The translations under genes and the position numbers were made by a program. Of a stretch of DNA of 21,461 nucleotides, positions 1 through 8,787 are shown piece by piece. Source of the DNA: a virus. The first letter of the stretch is position 1. Every line of letters starts with the position of its first letter. The stretch is taken from the IMG/VR virus record IMGVR_UViG_3300010885_010611, positions 1-21,461 of that record. One strand, written 5' to 3'. The notes beneath the pieces are model-generated. The model had not been told where the DNA came from, did no database searches, and was given only the letters and a program-made list of their open reading frames with translations.

Positions 1-2
1 AG

Positions 3-137
3 TTAACTAGGAAAATAGAAGATTTATTAGATCATTACAAAACATTTGACTATGAGCACCCGGAAGTAAAGTTTCAAATTCAATTGAAAAAGAAACTTGA
101 AGAACTACGTCGTCGAGATCCATTTATATACAGATGA
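3..137 (+). CDS. C-terminal fragment of an unknown protein (5' end outside window)
   Basis: An open frame enters from the left edge and stops at TGA 135-137, giving the last 44 residues of a protein. The fragment is highly charged, with helix-like acidic and basic runs (KIEDLLDHY, LKKKLEELRRRD) and ends in PFIYR. The stop overlaps the start of the carbamoyltransferase as ATGA, the same coupling used across the rest of the window, which supports this as a real gene end. I do not recognise the family; too little is present to assign a role. Confidence 0.6.
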   Translation, partial: LTRKIEDLLDHYKTFDYEHPEVKFQIQLKKKLEELRRRDPFIYR

Positions 138-1606
138 ACATTTGGGGAATAAGTGCCAACAGCCATGACGCCGCAGTCAGTGTTTGGCACGATAAACAAT
201 TACAATTTGCGGCACACAGCGAACGTTACTCTGGCATTAAAAATGATGGAGACTTATGTGCCGGCATCATAGAAGATGCTGAACAATACGGTAAGCCAGA
301 CTTAATCGTTTGGTACGAAAATCCCGACTTAAAAACTGCTAGACAGTATAGTGCCGGTCAAGGTGATAGAACTAAAGAGAATGATGTTAAATCTTATCTT
401 GCAAAATACAATCTAAATCAACCTTTGGTCATTGGTGAACATCACAAAAGTCATGCTGCCGCAGGATATTATACCAGCGGACTAGCAGATGCCACAGTAG
501 TAGTCATTGACAGCATTGGCGAGTTTGAAACACTAACAGTTTGGCAAGGACAAGGCAACGACTTAAAGAAAGTTTACACACAAAGTTATCCAGACAGCGT
601 GGGACTTTGGTTTAGTTCAATGACACAGCGTATTGGATTAAAACCCAACGAAGAAGAATATATTCTAATGGGCATGGCAGCTTATGGCGACGCCAACAAA
701 TATAAAGCCGCTATATACGAAGATTTCTTTGCAGTAGTTAACGGTCCGGAAGTTAAGTTCAAACGTAACTTGCATCGTGGCTGTCCTGATTGGCGTTTGG
801 ATTTATTGCGTGAACAAGATTCATTTGATATTGCCGCCGCAACTCAACAAGTGTATACTGAAATATTACAAGGTATTAGCAAATGGGCTAGAGTAAACTT
901 GCCTAGTAAGAACATTGTATTAATGGGTGGTTGTGCCCTTAATTGTGTGGCTAACAGTGAGATTACAGGAGACTGGGACAAGGTTTGGATTATGCCAAAC
1001 CCCGGGGATGCAGGATCGAGTGTTGGTGCAGTGGCCGCTTTCTTTGGCGAACAAGTTAATTGGCCAGGGGCATATCTTGGCACAAACATGGGCAAGGAAT
1101 ACCCAGTTGATGAAACTATTAGCATACTTACAAAAGATAAAATTGTGGGTGTTGCTACAGGACGTGCAGAGTTTGGCCCTAGAGCACTTGGGCATCGAAG
1201 CCTACTGGCGGATCCTAGAGGTTCAGAGATCAAAGACACAGTCAACGCAATCAAGCGAAGACAGCAATTCAGACCATTTGCACCAGCAATCCTAGAAGAA
1301 CATGTGCATGAATATTTTGATATGCCCACAAACATAACCGCTAGCCCATTCATGCAGTTCGTTGCCAAATGTACTAAGCCCGATGAGTTCCCTGCTATTA
1401 TACATAAAGATGGAACGAGCCGTGTACAAACAGTATCTAAAAATGATAGTCCTGGGTTTAGAAAGTTACTTGAAGATTGGCATGCATTAACTGGTTGTCC
1501 AATGTTATTGAATACCAGTTTGAATATTAAAGGACAGCCCATGGTTAACAATATTCAACATGCTCAAGATTTCTATTTAAAGTACAAAGTTCCTGTGGTA
1601 ACGTGA
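134..1606 (+). CDS. NodU/CmcH-family carbamoyltransferase
   Basis: Complete 490-residue member of the NodU/CmcH/TobZ family, which transfers the carbamoyl group of carbamoyl phosphate, through a carbamoyl-adenylate, to a hydroxyl on a sugar or similar acceptor. Visible family motifs in order: HDAA at residues 11-14, EHHKSHA (102-108), VVVIDSIGE (122-130), MGMAAYGD (179-186), GGCALN (265-270), PNPGDAGSS (288-296), EFGPRALGHRS (346-356), HKDGTSRVQTV (424-434) and LLNTSLNIKGQPMV (458-471). It is slightly short for the family but neither end looks cut. The start overlaps the preceding stop (ATGA). Phage relatives are usually found in sugar, envelope or DNA-base modification settings; the glycosyltransferase-like genes directly downstream suggest a carbamoylated sugar or base, but the acceptor is not readable from the sequence. 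Confidence 0.93.
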   Translation: MNIWGISANSHDAAVSVWHDKQLQFAAHSERYSGIKNDGDLCAGIIEDAEQYGKPDLIVWYENPDLKTARQYSAGQGDRTKENDVKSYLAKYNLNQPLVIGEHHKSHAAAGYYTSGLADATVVVIDSIGEFETLTVWQGQGNDLKKVYTQSYPDSVGLWFSSMTQRIGLKPNEEEYILMGMAAYGDANKYKAAIYEDFFAVVNGPEVKFKRNLHRGCPDWRLDLLREQDSFDIAAATQQVYTEILQGISKWARVNLPSKNIVLMGGCALNCVANSEITGDWDKVWIMPNPGDAGSSVGAVAAFFGEQVNWPGAYLGTNMGKEYPVDETISILTKDKIVGVATGRAEFGPRALGHRSLLADPRGSEIKDTVNAIKRRQQFRPFAPAILEEHVHEYFDMPTNITASPFMQFVAKCTKPDEFPAIIHKDGTSRVQTVSKNDSPGFRKLLEDWHALTGCPMLLNTSLNIKGQPMVNNIQHAQDFYLKYKVPVVT

Positions 1607-1630
1607 GTTAAAATATTAAATACTAGTATA

Positions 1631-2371
1631 ATGCTAGATGTTTTTTTCCTCAGTTATAATGAACCATATGCAGATGAAAACTATGCTAAACTTAAAGAGC
1701 TAGTACCAAATGCTAGACGAGTCAACGGTGTAAAAGGTTTTGCGGCAGCGCATCAAGAATGTGCTAGACGCAGTTTCACTAATAATTTTTATGTAGTAGA
1801 CAGTGATGCTGTCATAGTAGAAGGGTTTGATTTTAAATTCGTACCTAGCAAGTATAAAAAATGGTGGGATGATATAGAGAATAATTATATCTGTGTTTGG
1901 AGTAGTATAAATCCTATAAATGACTTGATTTATGGTCACGGAGGTGTTAAAATACTACCTAAGCAACCTTTATTGGGACCAGACAAAGATGTCATTGATT
2001 TCACAACTGGCTTTGGATTAAGTACAAAAGTATTTGAAGGAGTCAGTAATATTACAGCATTTAACTATGATGAATATAATACATTTAGAAGTGCTTTTAG
2101 AGAATGTGCAAAGTTAGCATCTAACTTAACTAACAGAAAAATCTTAGATAAGTTAAAACCCGATGACGCATTCAAGCTTCGAGATGAAGTGGAGTATAGA
2201 TTAAATATTTGGACAACAGTGGGCAGTGATAGGAAGTTTGGAGAACATTGTATACAGGGAGCCTCGATGGGCAAAAAGTATGGTTTGAAATTTGCTGATA
2301 ACAGTGATAAATTAAAAATGATTAATGATTACGATTGGATGAAAAATGAGTTTAATAAATTCTTTAGATAA
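1631..2371 (+). CDS. Glycosyltransferase-like protein, first of three tandem paralogues
   Basis: 246 residues. The N-terminus has a short beta strand and motif FFLSYNEPYADEN (5-17), then a conserved His (H41) and FYVVDSDA (53-60). That DSD fits the DxD metal/nucleotide-sugar motif of GT-A glycosyltransferases. Further blocks shared with the next two genes are NPINDLIYGHGGVK and FRSAFRECAKL. No signal peptide or membrane segment is visible, so it is probably cytoplasmic. It follows the carbamoyltransferase after a 24-base gap with no clear Shine-Dalgarno sequence, and its last 26 bases overlap the next gene. The glycosyltransferase call rests on the DxD context and fold-like pattern, not on a certain family match; a nucleotide-sugar-binding protein without transferase activity is possible. 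Confidence 0.6.
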   Translation: MLDVFFLSYNEPYADENYAKLKELVPNARRVNGVKGFAAAHQECARRSFTNNFYVVDSDAVIVEGFDFKFVPSKYKKWWDDIENNYICVWSSINPINDLIYGHGGVKILPKQPLLGPDKDVIDFTTGFGLSTKVFEGVSNITAFNYDEYNTFRSAFRECAKLASNLTNRKILDKLKPDDAFKLRDEVEYRLNIWTTVGSDRKFGEHCIQGASMGKKYGLKFADNSDKLKMINDYDWMKNEFNKFFR

Positions 2372-3365
2372 TACTCTCTTTGAGAAGAAAAATAAAACAG
2401 AAATTTTACAGTTAAAAGAACTACCTGTAGTTTTTCTAAGTTTCGATGAACCTAACGCAGATGAAAACTTTGAATATTTAAAAGCAAATCATCCTAAACC
2501 AGACTTGATTCACAGAGTCCACGGAGTTAAAGGTTTCGACGCCGCACACAAAACTGCGGCAACCACAGCAGGAACAAAAAGATTTTTTACAATTGACGCT
2601 GACTGTCGGGTAGACAAAGAGATATGGAAAAAGAGTATAGAACTAGTTCCTGAGATTAAACAAGCTACACTGAGTTGGAGCAGTCGGAATATTGTCAACG
2701 GATTAGTCTACGGCAACGGCGGTGTTAAATTATGGTATGCAAAACATGTTATTAACATGAGAAGCCATGAAGCCGCAGAAGATGGTGATGATACACATAA
2801 TGTAGATTTTTGTTGGGACCCTGATCAATATAAACAAATGAATAATACATATGGTGTTGTACATAATAATGCCAGTGCTAAACAGGCATTCAGAGCTGGC
2901 TTCCGTGAAGGTATTAAAATGGGCCTGGATCAAGGTAAAAAAGTTCCACTTAAAGATTTTAAACACAAAATGTATCCAGCAAACTTTGCACGTTGGTTGA
3001 TATGGATGACAGTGGGTCGTGATGTCGAAAATGGCGATTGGGTTATATATGGTGCTCGTTTAGGTGCATATAAATTGTATGTAGAAAACTTTGATCATAC
3101 TGTAATATCTGACTATGAATGGTTTGATGACTTTTGGCAAGAACAGTTAGAGCTATTGGCTCAGGGTGAATATCTTAATGATCACAGTCATAATTTAATG
3201 ACAGAATTAGCGACTAAATTAGAATTACCATTAGTTGAATTAGATGCAAATCAAAGTGTATGGTTTAAGCATGTACATATAAGTCCCGGCAAAGGCATAG
3301 GGTGGCCGGCATTGTTAAATCAAAGTGCATTACCTATGTATGGTTTCACTTTACCTAAATATTAA
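2346..3365 (+). CDS. Glycosyltransferase-like protein with extra C-terminal segment, second paralogue
   Basis: 339 residues. It repeats the blocks of the preceding gene: FLSFDEPNADENF (30-42), H68, FFTIDADC with DAD at 84-86, NIVNGLVYGNGGVK, FRAGFREGIKM and a WMTVGRD block near residue 220. It differs by about 26 extra N-terminal residues and by roughly 75-80 extra C-terminal residues (about 260-339) ending in PMYGFTLPKY, not seen in the neighbours. The ATG lies 26 bases inside the upstream gene; no other Met occurs before the conserved core, so this start is needed to keep the core whole. The C-terminal addition may bind a partner or acceptor (inference). Like its neighbours, it is only a probable GT-A-type enzyme. 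Confidence 0.6.
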   Translation: MSLINSLDNTLFEKKNKTEILQLKELPVVFLSFDEPNADENFEYLKANHPKPDLIHRVHGVKGFDAAHKTAATTAGTKRFFTIDADCRVDKEIWKKSIELVPEIKQATLSWSSRNIVNGLVYGNGGVKLWYAKHVINMRSHEAAEDGDDTHNVDFCWDPDQYKQMNNTYGVVHNNASAKQAFRAGFREGIKMGLDQGKKVPLKDFKHKMYPANFARWLIWMTVGRDVENGDWVIYGARLGAYKLYVENFDHTVISDYEWFDDFWQEQLELLAQGEYLNDHSHNLMTELATKLELPLVELDANQSVWFKHVHISPGKGIGWPALLNQSALPMYGFTLPKY

Positions 3366-3366
3366 A

Positions 3367-4047
3367 ATGATACCTGTTTATTTTTTATATACAAATGAAG
3401 CAAATCTTAATGAAAATTGGGAACGACTACAGACTAAATCTAACAATGCAGTAGCCATTGCCGCAGTAGGGAATATATTTGAAAGTCATAAACACATAGC
3501 CAGTCTTTGTGAAGGCGATAGGTTTTATGTAGTAGATGCCGATTCGTGGATTGTGGATAGTTTTACCTTTGATAAAAACATAGAACTAACACCAAAGAGT
3601 GTGGCTGTATTCCGCAGTAAGAATCCTGTCAATGGATTAATTTACGGGCACGGAGGCATCAAACTATTCAGTAAGGATTGTTTTAGTGCCGAACGATTAG
3701 ATCGCCCTGACATGACTACTACACTTGCTGATAGTTATATTAAATTAAACATATTGGCCACAGAGCATAGATTTAATTACAATCCGTACAGCACTTGGAG
3801 AACAGCATTCCGTGAAGCAGTTAAACTCAGCGCAGGCATTAATAAAAATAATAATGATCAAGAAAGTCAAGAACGATTAACTATGTGGTGTGAAGCCGGC
3901 ATTGAAACGCAATATGGCTATTTTGCAATACAAGGCGCCCGTGAAGGAGTTGCTTATGCAAAATCTAAAAATGCAGATTTTACATTAGTAAATAATTTTG
4001 CATGGTTGGAAGATAAATTTAAAGATTGGTGTGGAATAAATGAATGA
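3367..4047 (+). CDS. Glycosyltransferase-like protein, third paralogue
   Basis: 226 residues from the ATG at 3367, one base after the upstream stop. An in-frame ATG at 3325 would add 14 residues that lie inside the preceding gene and match nothing in the paralogues; starting at 3367 aligns the N-terminus (MIPVYFLYTNEANLNENW) with the first paralogue exactly, including H41 and DAD at 57-59. Other shared blocks are NPVNGLIYGHGGIK and WRTAFREAVKLS. It is the most compact of the three. The stop overlaps the next ATG by eight bases. The role is probably transfer of a sugar to the same or a related acceptor as its neighbours; this is inferred from the DxD-like motif and context. Confidence 0.6.
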   Translation: MIPVYFLYTNEANLNENWERLQTKSNNAVAIAAVGNIFESHKHIASLCEGDRFYVVDADSWIVDSFTFDKNIELTPKSVAVFRSKNPVNGLIYGHGGIKLFSKDCFSAERLDRPDMTTTLADSYIKLNILATEHRFNYNPYSTWRTAFREAVKLSAGINKNNNDQESQERLTMWCEAGIETQYGYFAIQGAREGVAYAKSKNADFTLVNNFAWLEDKFKDWCGINE

Positions 4048-4900
4048 AGATAAATTAGTATGGCTATTCGGCCTTGAAAAGTTTTTTAATTATATTAACG
4101 ACAACGAAAAGAAACGCTTTATAAGAAATATCATTAATTTAAATTACTCTATTGGCGAATCAAAACCTTGGCCATTGAAAGAGCTTATATCATATGACTA
4201 TCTGTCTTGTCAGGCTCAGGGTAGGGAAGATCGACTAAACTTTTATACCAATATATGTTCACACGATACACTATTTACAAATGAACTAATTGGGGTAATG
4301 CATTCAATTTGGCCCGATGATACATTAATAAAAAAACTATTTGAAATCAGTAACGTCACAGATGAATCAGTATTGACAACGGTGTTTAGTAAAAGTCAAG
4401 TATTGGGTAAAATTTGGATGGCTGAAGTATTGTCAAAATTTAAACTAAATTTCAACAATATATTACTAATTGGAGGATGGTTAAGTCATCATGATTTATT
4501 TCTAAAAGATATTATATACAATCAAATGTATTCTATTGATCCAGACGAGTCTATTAACGGTCTTGCAAAAATAATGAACCCTGGCATCATTATAGAAAAT
4601 AAAAATATTGAAGAATGTATAGATGCCCGTGGCAATTTTATGTTAGAAGGCTACATGATCGAGTTTGATTTAATTATTAATACAAGTACCGAGCATATGG
4701 ATAATACTTGGTTCAACAAACTTAAATCAGGAACAACAGTCTTAATTCAATCGAACAGTTCTGGCTTAAGTCCAGAGCATATCAACCCCAGTATTAATTT
4801 ACCAGACTTTATTAAAAAATATCCGTTGTCTGAATCATTCTTTAGAGGAGACATGTCTTTTCCTAACTATAAACGATTTATGAGCTATGGTATAAAATAA
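4040..4900 (+). CDS. Class I SAM-dependent methyltransferase-like protein
   Basis: 286 residues. A helical N-terminal region (1-135) precedes a Rossmann-like half. ILLIGGWLSHH (141-151) sits where the SAM-binding glycine loop would be, SIDPD (165-169) matches the acidic end of strand 2, and FDLIINTSTEHM (209-220) resembles the strand-4 block of phage class I methyltransferases. KLKSGTTVLIQSN (228-239) then looks like the following helix and strand. The glycine loop is atypical (GGW, not GxGxG), so SAM binding is probable, not certain. It overlaps the upstream gene by eight bases and its TAA shares one base with the next ATG, placing it in the same transcript as the glycosyltransferase-like and radical SAM genes. 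A methyl transfer to the shared product would fit the context. Confidence 0.55.
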   Translation: MNEDKLVWLFGLEKFFNYINDNEKKRFIRNIINLNYSIGESKPWPLKELISYDYLSCQAQGREDRLNFYTNICSHDTLFTNELIGVMHSIWPDDTLIKKLFEISNVTDESVLTTVFSKSQVLGKIWMAEVLSKFKLNFNNILLIGGWLSHHDLFLKDIIYNQMYSIDPDESINGLAKIMNPGIIIENKNIEECIDARGNFMLEGYMIEFDLIINTSTEHMDNTWFNKLKSGTTVLIQSNSSGLSPEHINPSINLPDFIKKYPLSESFFRGDMSFPNYKRFMSYGIK

Positions 4901-6072
4901 TGTATAAAGCAGATACAATTACTACAGTTCATTTAGAAGTTACTGAACGATGTAATGCCAGTTGCCCCCAATGTGCCAGAAACATCAATGGCGGTGAAGT
5001 TAATCCACAGTTACATGATGCTGAATTAACCTTAGACGATGTTAAAACAATATTAAAACCTGAGTTCATTAAACAATTAAAACGATTGTATATGTGCGGC
5101 AATTATGGTGATCCTATCAGCGCACGTGACACACTAGAAATATTTGAATACATTCGCAATCACAACGCTAAAATGCAACTTAGCTTTCATACAAATGCCA
5201 GCGCAAAGACTCCTGAGTGGTGGAGTAAGTTGCCAGCGGCTATGGGCAAAAGTCACTATGTTGTATTCAGTGTAGATGGCTTAGAAGATACTAATCACTT
5301 GTATCGACAAGGCACAGTATGGAAAAACATCATGCGTAATGCCGAAGCTTTTATTAAAGCAGGCGGTAGAGCACGTTGGGACTACATCGTATTTGGACAC
5401 AATGAACATCAAGTTGAAGAAGCTCGAGCATTAGCAGAGTCAATGGGCTTTGAAAAGTTCAATGTTAAAAAGTCTAATAGATTCTTTAGCAATACCAGAG
5501 GCGCAGTTAAAGCAGAACATCAAGCAGGCAATCGTAAAGGCAGCGAAACAACATTGCTAAGTATGCCCAAGAATCCTGAATATCATAATGCCGCATTAAA
5601 ACAATTAGAAACTTTAAGCAAAGACAAAGGCGAAGTTAAAATTGATTTTGTATCTACTGTAGCAGAATTAGAAGGCAAAATCGGCAATCAAAAATTTAAT
5701 CTAGATCCTGCTAATAAAAAAGACATGGAAAAGTATTGGGACTCGGTTGAAGTTAAATGTAAAGTTGCAGAAGAAAAAAGCATTTATATCACAGCAGAAG
5801 GATACTTACAGCCATGTTGCTGGACAGCAGGACAAATGTATGTTTGGTATTGGAAGCAACGTGGCGGACAGATATGGGACGCTATAGATGCCGCAGGATT
5901 AGAAACATTAGATCTACGTGTACATGACTTAAATGATGTTATTAATGGTAAGTTTATACAAGATGTAATTCCAGAATCATGGAATAAACCTAGTTGTGCT
6001 GAAGGCAAGTTGGCTGTCTGTGCCAAGACATGCGGCAATAAATACGATGCCTTTAAGGAACAATTCAAATGA
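4900..6072 (+). CDS. Radical SAM protein with C-terminal auxiliary-cluster (twitch/SPASM-like) domain
   Basis: 390 residues. The radical SAM 4Fe-4S motif is CNASCPQC (C18, C22, C25). The usual GGE SAM-amino motif is replaced by CGNYGDP (66-72). Later core blocks are FSVDGLEDTNHLYRQ (123-137) and FGHNEHQ (165-171). The C-terminal part carries C287, the pair C306-C307 (QPCCW), C366 and CAKTC (374-378), a pattern expected for at least one auxiliary Fe-S cluster, as in twitch/SPASM enzymes that act on peptides, sugars or other large substrates. Three other genes in the window (7037, 8101/8759 and 12051) share this layout. The substrate is unknown. The gene is coupled to its neighbours by a TAATG junction upstream and ATGA downstream. 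Confidence 0.9.
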   Translation: MYKADTITTVHLEVTERCNASCPQCARNINGGEVNPQLHDAELTLDDVKTILKPEFIKQLKRLYMCGNYGDPISARDTLEIFEYIRNHNAKMQLSFHTNASAKTPEWWSKLPAAMGKSHYVVFSVDGLEDTNHLYRQGTVWKNIMRNAEAFIKAGGRARWDYIVFGHNEHQVEEARALAESMGFEKFNVKKSNRFFSNTRGAVKAEHQAGNRKGSETTLLSMPKNPEYHNAALKQLETLSKDKGEVKIDFVSTVAELEGKIGNQKFNLDPANKKDMEKYWDSVEVKCKVAEEKSIYITAEGYLQPCCWTAGQMYVWYWKQRGGQIWDAIDAAGLETLDLRVHDLNDVINGKFIQDVIPESWNKPSCAEGKLAVCAKTCGNKYDAFKEQFK

Positions 6073-7040
6073 ATCCAATTAAAATATATAACAACAATAA
6101 TAGATTTGTAGTAGATTGGACTCTAAATACATTATGTACATATCAATGTAGTTATTGTCCTGATCATTTACATAACGGCATAAATTTTTTAAAAAATAAA
6201 ACAGATGATCCTGAAATAATTTATAATTTTTTAGTCAAACTGCGAGAAGAGTTAATGGGGAGGAGTGTTCATATATTCATCAATGGCGGCGAACCGACTA
6301 TTAGTCCTAGTTTAGAAACCATTATTGATTTTTGTAATGATACTGGTTGGTGTCTATATGTTAATACTAACTGTAGCAGAAGTATCGATTGGTGGAGAGA
6401 ATATGCTCCGAAAATATATAAGGTCACAGTTAGTTATCACCCCGAAAGTGCCGACGAAGAGATATTTGAAAAAATATCATTGATTGGCAGCGTTACTAAT
6501 GTAGGAGTATTTACATTAATGTATCCCGTCTCTCCTTTCTGGGAAAAATCTGTGTCAGCATTTGAACGTCTAAGAGAATTTCAAAATATCAGATTAGAGC
6601 CCAGTAGAGTATTTAAACGTGAAAAACGAGAAACAGAATCTATCAGCTATGAATATTCTGAAGAACAAATTCAATGGCTAAAAGATCACAGTAATCTAAA
6701 TATAGGACACTCTGTTATCGGTAAAATTCCACCACCATATAATTCGTTTGGTTCCACTTGGGTCGAAGACGCCGCTGGATATTCTACAAAATTCGATGAA
6801 GTAGAAACTGTAAACAATAGAAAAAATAAATTCACCGGATGGAAATGTAACATGGGCATGGATTATATTCATATAACCGATTCTGGACACATTTATCCAG
6901 CAGTTTGCACAGTTAAACCAGGTAGGATTTTTGAAGGGGATATTTTTAATTTTAAAGGATTAAGACGCTTACCTTCTACTTGCATAGAAGAATGGTGTAT
7001 GTGTACTAATGATGTATTAATCACTAAGTATAAAATATGA
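6069..7040 (+). CDS. Radical SAM protein, short-N-terminus GGEP type
   Basis: 323 residues. The cluster motif is CTYQCSYC (C23, C27, C30), directly after VDWTLNTL, and the SAM-binding motif INGGEPTISP (71-80) is canonical. The C-terminal third has scattered cysteines (GWKCNM, HIYPAVC, STCIEEWCMC) that could ligate an auxiliary cluster. It differs from the flanking radical SAM proteins, which have a G...DP motif in place of GGEP; its closest relative here is the incomplete gene at the right edge (similar V(D/S)WxLxxxCxYxCSYC and GGEPT). A good Shine-Dalgarno sequence, AAGGA at 6055-6059, lies nine bases before the ATG, and both ends are ATGA overlaps. The reaction is unknown. Confidence 0.88.
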   Translation: MNPIKIYNNNNRFVVDWTLNTLCTYQCSYCPDHLHNGINFLKNKTDDPEIIYNFLVKLREELMGRSVHIFINGGEPTISPSLETIIDFCNDTGWCLYVNTNCSRSIDWWREYAPKIYKVTVSYHPESADEEIFEKISLIGSVTNVGVFTLMYPVSPFWEKSVSAFERLREFQNIRLEPSRVFKREKRETESISYEYSEEQIQWLKDHSNLNIGHSVIGKIPPPYNSFGSTWVEDAAGYSTKFDEVETVNNRKNKFTGWKCNMGMDYIHITDSGHIYPAVCTVKPGRIFEGDIFNFKGLRRLPSTCIEEWCMCTNDVLITKYKI

Positions 7041-8104
7041 AAAATATCTACTTAACGACTTCTACTAAATTGCAATTTGAACTAAGTTCAATGTGTAATG
7101 CTCTTTGTTTGGGTTGTGTTAGAACTGACAGTAATTCATTTAACGAAAAGAAATACGTAATTCCTGATAAACAATATATAGAATTTGAAACTTTTAAAAA
7201 AATACTGCAAGCACCAGAATTTGCCACAGTTGAAGAATTAGAATTTTGTGGTACAATAGACGATCCATTAATGCATCCAGAATTCTTAGAATTTCTAGAC
7301 TTTGCTAGCACAGTTAAAAAATATAATATTATAATTCATACTAACGCAAGCCTACGTAGTAAATCGTACTGGAAAAAATTAGCAGAAGTTTTACTAAAAA
7401 ATGATAGGCATGTAGTTAAGTTTAGTATAGACGGCATGGAAGATACTAATCACATATATAGACAAAATACAACATGGTCGAAGATTATGGAAAATGCTCA
7501 AGCGTTCATTAATGCAGGTGGCAACGGTGGTTGGCAATTCTTAATATTTCCATGGAATGAACATCAATTAATGGATGCCAAAGCACTAAGCGTCAAAATG
7601 GGATTTAATGAGTTTATGAGTAGGCACGACAGGAGTGTTGCAACGAGTTTAGGTCTACAGCAAATTCAAAAAATTAAAATAACAAATGTAGAACGCAAAA
7701 CAGGTAAAAGCTCAATTGAAAGCACAAATCGAGCATTACACGACTCGGTAAATAATAGTATAGAATGTAACAATCAAAATAAAAAAATGTATTTTATAAG
7801 TTTTGATAGTAAGCTATGGCCTTGTTGTTTTTTGCATAACGGATTTATGAATATGGATAGAGGTCGAGCAGAAATACTTAAACAACGATTATATGATGTT
7901 TATAAAGACGATACATGGAACGATATTAGATTACATGGCATAGAAGAAATATTAAGCCATGAATTTTATACTAATGATTTAGTTGAAAGCTGGGATTCTA
8001 CAATTCATGGAATTAATAAAACTGATAGAATTCATAGGTGTACAGAAGTTTGTAATGTCAAGAAATTAGAAGTTTTACCAATAGGACAATATACAGTAAT
8101 ATGA
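7037..8104 (+). CDS. Radical SAM protein with C-terminal auxiliary-cluster domain
   Basis: 355 residues, the same architecture as the gene at 4900. The cluster motif is CNALCLGC (C20, C24, C27), the SAM-site block reads FCGTIDDPLMHPE, and later blocks are KFSIDGMEDTNHIYRQ, FPWNEHQ and, in the C-terminal domain, IEC, WPCCF and CTEVC. Similarity to the 4900 protein is strong in the core (DGxEDTNHxYRQ) and weak between the core and the C-terminal domain, which suggests different partners or substrates on a common scaffold (inference). No strong Shine-Dalgarno sequence precedes the ATG, so translation probably depends on coupling through the ATGA overlap with the upstream gene. Function unknown beyond radical SAM chemistry. 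Confidence 0.88.
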   Translation: MKNIYLTTSTKLQFELSSMCNALCLGCVRTDSNSFNEKKYVIPDKQYIEFETFKKILQAPEFATVEELEFCGTIDDPLMHPEFLEFLDFASTVKKYNIIIHTNASLRSKSYWKKLAEVLLKNDRHVVKFSIDGMEDTNHIYRQNTTWSKIMENAQAFINAGGNGGWQFLIFPWNEHQLMDAKALSVKMGFNEFMSRHDRSVATSLGLQQIQKIKITNVERKTGKSSIESTNRALHDSVNNSIECNNQNKKMYFISFDSKLWPCCFLHNGFMNMDRGRAEILKQRLYDVYKDDTWNDIRLHGIEEILSHEFYTNDLVESWDSTIHGINKTDRIHRCTEVCNVKKLEVLPIGQYTVI

Positions 8105-8787
8105 TAGATTTTAAAGTTTTACACGTCGGATTGACAAATCGTTGCAGGCTACTTTGTCCAGAATGCACAAGAACATCAAAAAATAACAAATATATTCATT
8201 CGATGTTTGATATTGATATTAAACACTTTAAAAAATTTCTAGTAGATTGTAGACCATGGGAGGTATTATTTTGCGGCAACTGGGGCGATCCGATTTATGC
8301 AGAAGATTTTCTTGGTCTTGTACGTGAAATAAAATCTACATACTCTCTTGCTAGAATAATTGTACATACAAATGGCACCGGCAAATCAACAAAGTGGTGG
8401 GAAGAATTTGCATCCTTATTAGGAAAAAATGACATTGTATTTTTTAGCATTGACGGGACTCCAGAGAATTATACAAAATATAGAATTAATTCTAAATGGG
8501 ATGATGTAGAAAATGCTATTAAGACATGTGTAGAAACATCTGCTAAATTAGATAAGAAAACAGAATTCTTTTGGAAACACCTTGTATTTTCTTACAATGA
8601 AAATACGATAATGGAATCATATAAAAAAAGTAAAGAGTTAGGCATTGGATTTCAGCTACAACATAGTATGGTATTCGGCAATGCAGCCCTTACAGAAACA
8701 GGTGGCGGAACATGGTTAAGACCTAGCCGGCCTTTCAGTGAAATAGAAGCAGAATTTAATGAACAAAAAAATAATACCTTATTGTAA
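8101..8787 (+). CDS. Radical SAM core, N-terminal part of a gene split by a frameshift
   Basis: 228 residues holding a complete radical SAM core: cluster motif CRLLCPEC (C15, C19, C22), FCGNWGDPIYAED in place of GGE, FFSIDGTPENYTKYR, and FSYNENT. It stops just where the paralogues begin their C-terminal cysteine domain. The missing domain lies in the next frame (8759-9076) and a one-base shift in the A run 8765-8771 joins the two into a 324-residue protein of normal family length. The last residues before the stop (NNTLL) match nothing in the paralogues. Either this is a real split or programmed shift, or the A run has a sequencing or assembly error. Without the C-terminal cysteines the protein would lack its auxiliary cluster. 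Confidence 0.82.
   Translation: MIDFKVLHVGLTNRCRLLCPECTRTSKNNKYIHSMFDIDIKHFKKFLVDCRPWEVLFCGNWGDPIYAEDFLGLVREIKSTYSLARIIVHTNGTGKSTKWWEEFASLLGKNDIVFFSIDGTPENYTKYRINSKWDDVENAIKTCVETSAKLDKKTEFFWKHLVFSYNENTIMESYKKSKELGIGFQLQHSMVFGNAALTETGGGTWLRPSRPFSEIEAEFNEQKNNTLL

Noticed and set aside
927-1295. Plus-strand open frame of 122 codons in another frame of the carbamoyltransferase gene
   Set aside because: Wholly inside the conserved GG.A.N to GPRALG region of the true gene, no ribosome binding site and no recognisable product.
844-1551. Long minus-strand open frame (235 codons) inside the carbamoyltransferase gene
   Set aside because: It is a shadow of a gene whose plus-strand product matches a known family along its whole length; the minus-strand product has low-complexity composition and no motif.
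1627-1632. TATAAT, a sigma-70-like -10 box
   Set aside because: It overlaps the start codon of the first glycosyltransferase-like gene, so a transcript from it would lack that start, and no -35 partner is clear.
3325-3366. Upstream start for the third glycosyltransferase-like gene
   Set aside because: The 14 added residues lie within the preceding gene and do not match the paralogues; the ATG at 3367 aligns with them exactly.
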